Assembly: GCA_003247575.1 (NCBI GenBank)
Contig: QJZC01000019.1
Location: 124,001-188,000, forward strand
Length of the DNA stretch: 64,000 nt
DNA from: Pseudomonadota bacterium
Lineage (GTDB): Bacteria; Myxococcota_A; UBA9160; SZUA-336
Direction of reading: 5' to 3'
Position numbers and translations under genes: made by a program. Every line of letters starts with the position of its first letter. The first letter of the stretch is position 1. Below, in pieces: positions 63,504 to 64,000 of the stretch. Under the pieces are notes generated by a model that ran no database searches, was not told the origin of the DNA, and worked only from the letters and a program-made list of their open reading frames with translations.

Positions 63504-64000
63504 GTGGCGGAATCAGTGGAGAAGCGGCAGCTGACGGCAGCCGACACCGACCCACGTGTCACTTCTCTCTGTTCGCTGCGGAGCCGCGCGGAGCACGTGC
63601 AGCTCGCCGGCATCGAGCGGCAAATCACTCGTGGCCATCCGCGGACCGACTTGGCTCTGTACGTCTTTGCATGTCTCAGCTTGATGTTCGGGGCGACCAC
63701 GTCGCCGGCGTATGCAGACTCGCTGGGCGGCTCGCGCGCATCGCTCGACCGTCAGAACCGTGTCGCGCAGCAGCACGACTTCACCTATATCCAGACACCT
63801 CGCCAGCTCAAGCGGTTCGTTTCCAAGGGTTGGCTGGTGCGTATCCGCCCGAACCGCAGCTTCCGGCTGAATGGCGTATCCTTTCCGTACGCGCGTCCGG
63901 AGGTCGCCACGTTTCTCCAGCGACTCGGGGCGCAATACCGTTCCGCGTGCGGTGAGAAACTGGTCGTGACGAGCTTGACCCGTCCTTCGACGCGTCAGCC
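63504..64000 (+). CDS. Exported DUF5715-like protein, 3'-truncated by window edge
   Basis: A frame from the GTG at 63504, with GAGGGGG about nine bases upstream, runs open to the last base of the window (165 codons). After about 47 residues comes a hydrophobic segment with a signal-peptide end (ALYVFACLSLMFGATTSPAYA). The exported part, FTYIQTPRQLKRFVSKGWLV, then VSFPYARPEVATFLQRLGAQ and ACGEKLVVTSLTRPSTRQP, resembles the start of the DUF5715 family, in which this last stretch precedes a SVHPxGMAxD-type motif akin to D,D-carboxypeptidase folds; that part is beyond the window. Family assignment is from memory of the pattern. Confidence 0.75.
   Translation, partial: MAESVEKRQLTAADTDPRVTSLCSLRSRAEHVQLAGIERQITRGHPRTDLALYVFACLSLMFGATTSPAYADSLGGSRASLDRQNRVAQQHDFTYIQTPRQLKRFVSKGWLVRIRPNRSFRLNGVSFPYARPEVATFLQRLGAQYRSACGEKLVVTSLTRPSTRQ

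Noticed and set aside
1..64000. Mobile elements, prophage, CRISPR arrays, tRNA or rRNA genes
   Set aside because: No transposase, integrase, cas gene, regular spacer array, tRNA-like cloverleaf or rRNA sequence was recognised on either strand by reading; covariance-model scans would settle small RNAs.

Overview
The window is about 64 kb of high-GC DNA, roughly two thirds G+C by eye, with tightly packed protein genes. I see no rRNA, tRNA, CRISPR array, insertion sequence, integrase or phage gene. The gene content suggests a Gram-negative deltaproteobacterial or Myxococcota-like lineage: many lipoproteins, an HDOD protein, a 2000-residue kinase/ATPase/histidine-kinase chimera, paired acyl-CoA dehydrogenases, OmpA, TonB and LolA-like proteins, and PEGA-domain ATPases. 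That placement is an inference from content, not a phylogeny. Both ends of the window cut genes. The gene at the left edge has lost its start, and the one at the right edge (from 63504) has lost its end.

Layout. 1-7812: an envelope locus bracketed by two paralogous ExeA-like AAA ATPases, each with a membrane helix and a C-terminal PEGA domain. Between them lie a GIY-YIG-like protein, an HDOD protein, an exported repeat protein, a lipoprotein and a LolA-like protein. 7825-9216: a small lipoprotein diverging from a TetR regulator. 9413-17374: a minus-strand run of six genes behind a very good Fur box: cytochrome b-like protein, beta-propeller/six-heme cytochrome c, FTR1 iron permease, FAD oxidoreductase, exported protein and GT-C membrane protein. 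17439-22334: a lysine-free Arg/Glu coiled-coil lipoprotein, two acyl-CoA dehydrogenases, a lipoprotein and a small conserved protein. 22488-28490: the giant hybrid histidine kinase. 28504-37039: a small membrane protein, GST, TSUP permease, GlxA-type regulator, a histone-tailed HTH protein and a catabolic trio (amidohydrolase, TauD-like oxygenase, VOC protein). 37115-41686: a methyltransferase, then the fused ATP-grasp/alpha-E protein with its transglutaminase partner. 41751-45907: a degenerate citrate synthase with an HTH, a CHASE8-like hybrid kinase and YfiR. 46194-49954: a SixA-Ppx fusion facing a PstS-OmpA fusion and a TonB-like protein. 50262-54054: a three-gene surface-glycan cluster with ATGA overlaps. 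54121-58769: a ferritin-like candidate, GlpD, an AraC regulator and a VOC protein. 58970-63187: a topoisomerase III-RecQ fusion. 63504-64000: the start of an exported DUF5715-like protein.

How genes may work together. The most coherent candidate systems are the following. (a) The Fur-box operon, where a multiheme cytochrome and a membrane cytochrome b could handle electrons from Fe(II) during FTR1-driven iron uptake. (b) The single-chain topoisomerase III-RecQ enzyme, which joins the two activities that dissolve recombination intermediates in other organisms. (c) The phosphate/polyphosphate pair of domain fusions (SixA-Ppx and PstS-OmpA). (d) The YfiR/CHASE8 sensor module, here feeding a histidine kinase instead of a diguanylate cyclase. 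Several proteins have lost residues normally needed for catalysis (the kinase domain of the giant sensor, the citrate synthase-like protein) and are more likely sensors or regulators than enzymes.
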